A stretch of DNA of 64,000 nt from Phycomyces blakesleeanus NRRL 1555(-). Its lineage: Eukaryota; Mucoromycota; Mucoromycetes; Mucorales; Phycomycetaceae. How positions within the stretch are numbered: the first letter of the stretch is position 1; each line of letters starts with the position of its first letter. The translations under genes and the position numbers were made by a program. The stretch lies in assembly GCF_001638985.1 (NCBI RefSeq), contig NW_017265140.1:496001-560000 (forward strand). Direction: 5' to 3'. Below are positions 62,652 to 64,000 of the stretch, one piece after another. Below the pieces are notes generated by a model. The model was not told the DNA's origin. It made no database searches and saw only the letters and a program-made list of their open reading frames with translations.

Positions 62652-63786
62652 ATGGACAATTCTTTAGATTTCAACTTTTCCTATGTGGGCAAGCCTTCAT
62701 TTCGTGCTGAACCTTCATACCGCATCTCTCTAGAGGTAATCCCAAACCACCATGCAACAATCATTTATTCATTAATTTATTCAATCAATTCATCCATCCA
62801 TCCGTCCATCAAAAGAAATAATAATAATGATAATAATAATTAGCCTCCGGAGATTTCACCAGATTTATACTACACAAAGATTCCTAATGACCTACCTGGG
62901 GCTCTACGCTGGAAACAGTTGATAATCTGGTGCGCAGAACACACAAAGCAGAAAGGAGAAAAACTCACAGGCAAACAAAAACAAGTAGCTGAATGCCAGA
63001 AACGAATCATTGACCTACTTGTGCATGATAATATTGGTCTTGGTTGGTACCAGCGTGATGTAGGTTAATTTTACATTAAAATAGCTCAAATGTCAGTAAC
63101 AGCAACAGCAACAACTATTATTATGATGATAATGTTAATGTTAATAATAGTATGTGTGTAAATGTATTTGTATATTTTTTTCTAATAAATTAAATTAAAT
63201 AATAATAAAAAAAGATTCAAGGACCAAAAAATGCAAAGAAACCTCCAAATACGCGAAATCTTATCAATAAAGAGCGTCTCAAGACCCTCCAACAAGAACT
63301 TGAAAGGTATTTTATAAAAGAAGAATGCTTTGTGAATACAGGCATACAGCTATATTTCTTACAATCGCTTTATTTCTTTTTTTTTAAAAAAAATTAAGTT
63401 TGAAGCAAGAAAAAGAAGAGAGAAAACAATGTATGTTTGAGGTTTATCATGAACATGCTATTGCACAAGACACGGTGATGAACCCACCGCCATTTGAACT
63501 TGATGATCATCTGGACTTATTGGATCCTGATCAACAGGCTTTTATGCACCAGTGTATTGATGAGGAGGACCTTCCAAGTCTACCAGTCAAGGAGGATCTC
63601 TTGGCTGAGATAAGTATCCTACCTTATGTGCTAAGTACGATTGATAAAGTACAAAAAGCAGAAGGCGAATTTGGAGATTTGGTTATGAAAGAGGCGGCCA
63701 AGAAACTTGCATGGCCAGAGTCAATTGATCCTTTCCTTCTCTTACGAGCTCTCTCCCACCACACTGTACATCAAGAGGACAGTTGA
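62652..63786 (+). CDS. Kinetochore MIND/Mis12-complex subunit Dsn1 (Mis13)
   Basis: Four exons: 62652-62735, 62841-63059, 63215-63306, 63399-63786 (783 nt, 260 aa). The conserved block is IPNDLPGALRWKQLIIWCAE (about residues 41-60), the typical Dsn1/Mis13 segment with the WC pair, followed by a long helical region. The protein links centromere-bound CENP-C to the Ndc80 complex. It is shorter than yeast Dsn1 (576 aa), mainly at the N-terminus, where the Aurora-B-regulated segment usually lies. An upstream coding exon cannot be excluded because a 3' splice-like site precedes the chosen ATG. The exon 4 acceptor follows a T9A8 tract. Confidence 0.8.
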
Positions 63787-64000
63787 AGCCAATAAATAAT
63801 AATCATAATAATAGTAGTAGTAAAATAATTTTTCATATCATTATATTAAAAAAAGCATGTATAAAAGTATATAATAAACCACAAGTCCTCTATAATATTT
63901 AAGCTTTTTGAGCTTATACAGAGCTTTATATATGAATGTGTGTCTATTTTAGCCTATTTTTTTTACTTCAATTAAAGTAAAAGCAGTATCCACATATATG
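63787..64000. other. 3' flank
   Basis: AT-rich 3' flank of the Dsn1 gene with AATAAT and AATAAA-like words that could serve polyadenylation. No further gene is seen. Confidence 0.4.

Overview
The window looks like nuclear DNA of an early-diverging filamentous fungus, most likely Mucoromycota (Mucorales-like). Intergenic DNA is very AT-rich and full of microsatellites. Genes are split by many short introns with GTAAGT-like donors. The gene set is clearly fungal, but it also holds a catalytic Argonaute, a LAMTOR2-type Ragulator subunit (absent from budding yeast) and a decayed DIRS-type retroelement. No bacterial features, tRNA, rRNA or CRISPR array were recognised. All exon structures were built by hand from splice signals and reading frame. 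In most genes the exon lengths sum to a whole number of codons.

Layout. 0.3-2.2 kb: KCH-type potassium transport protein (+). 3.9-5.1 kb: Crz1-like C2H2 zinc-finger factor (+). 5.1-10.2 kb: a gene desert of simple repeats. 10.2-11.5 kb: Max-like bHLH factor (+). 14.0-14.9 kb: plasma-membrane syntaxin (-). 15.9-17.6 kb: J-domain protein (-). 18.1-21.2 kb: Argonaute (-). 21.7-22.4 kb: LAMTOR2 (-). 22.6-24.9 kb: mitochondrial processing peptidase alpha (-). 26.0-27.3 kb: Emp24/TMED2 (+). 32.0-33.5 kb: Ran1-like kinase (+).

36-51 kb is more mosaic. It holds a degenerate DIRS-like element (+), a five-exon gene of unknown family with a possible nuclease-like motif (+), a 65-bp tandem repeat, two small foldback elements, an eight-pass membrane protein (+), a kynurenine-type aminotransferase (-), an APC2 homologue lacking both ends (-), a Myb/SANT-like gene of the kind carried by PIF/Harbinger transposons (+), and a small acidic ORF (-). 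51.6-57.4 kb is a second desert. 57.4-64 kb: GPI-type cysteine-rich surface protein (+), AP-1-like bZIP with DUF3425 (+), a small conserved-looking protein (-), and a Dsn1/Mis13 kinetochore subunit (+).

The genes are ordinary single eukaryotic units, not operons. Themes are membrane traffic (syntaxin, Emp24), mitochondrial import, nutrient signalling (LAMTOR2, Ran1-like kinase, KCH) and cell division (APC2-like, Dsn1). The most unusual signals are: four candidate GC-AG introns, one directly after a start codon; about fifteen T(n)A(n) palindromes, three of them serving as the region just before a 3' splice site; the doubly truncated APC2; and the unknown-family gene beside the DIRS remnant.
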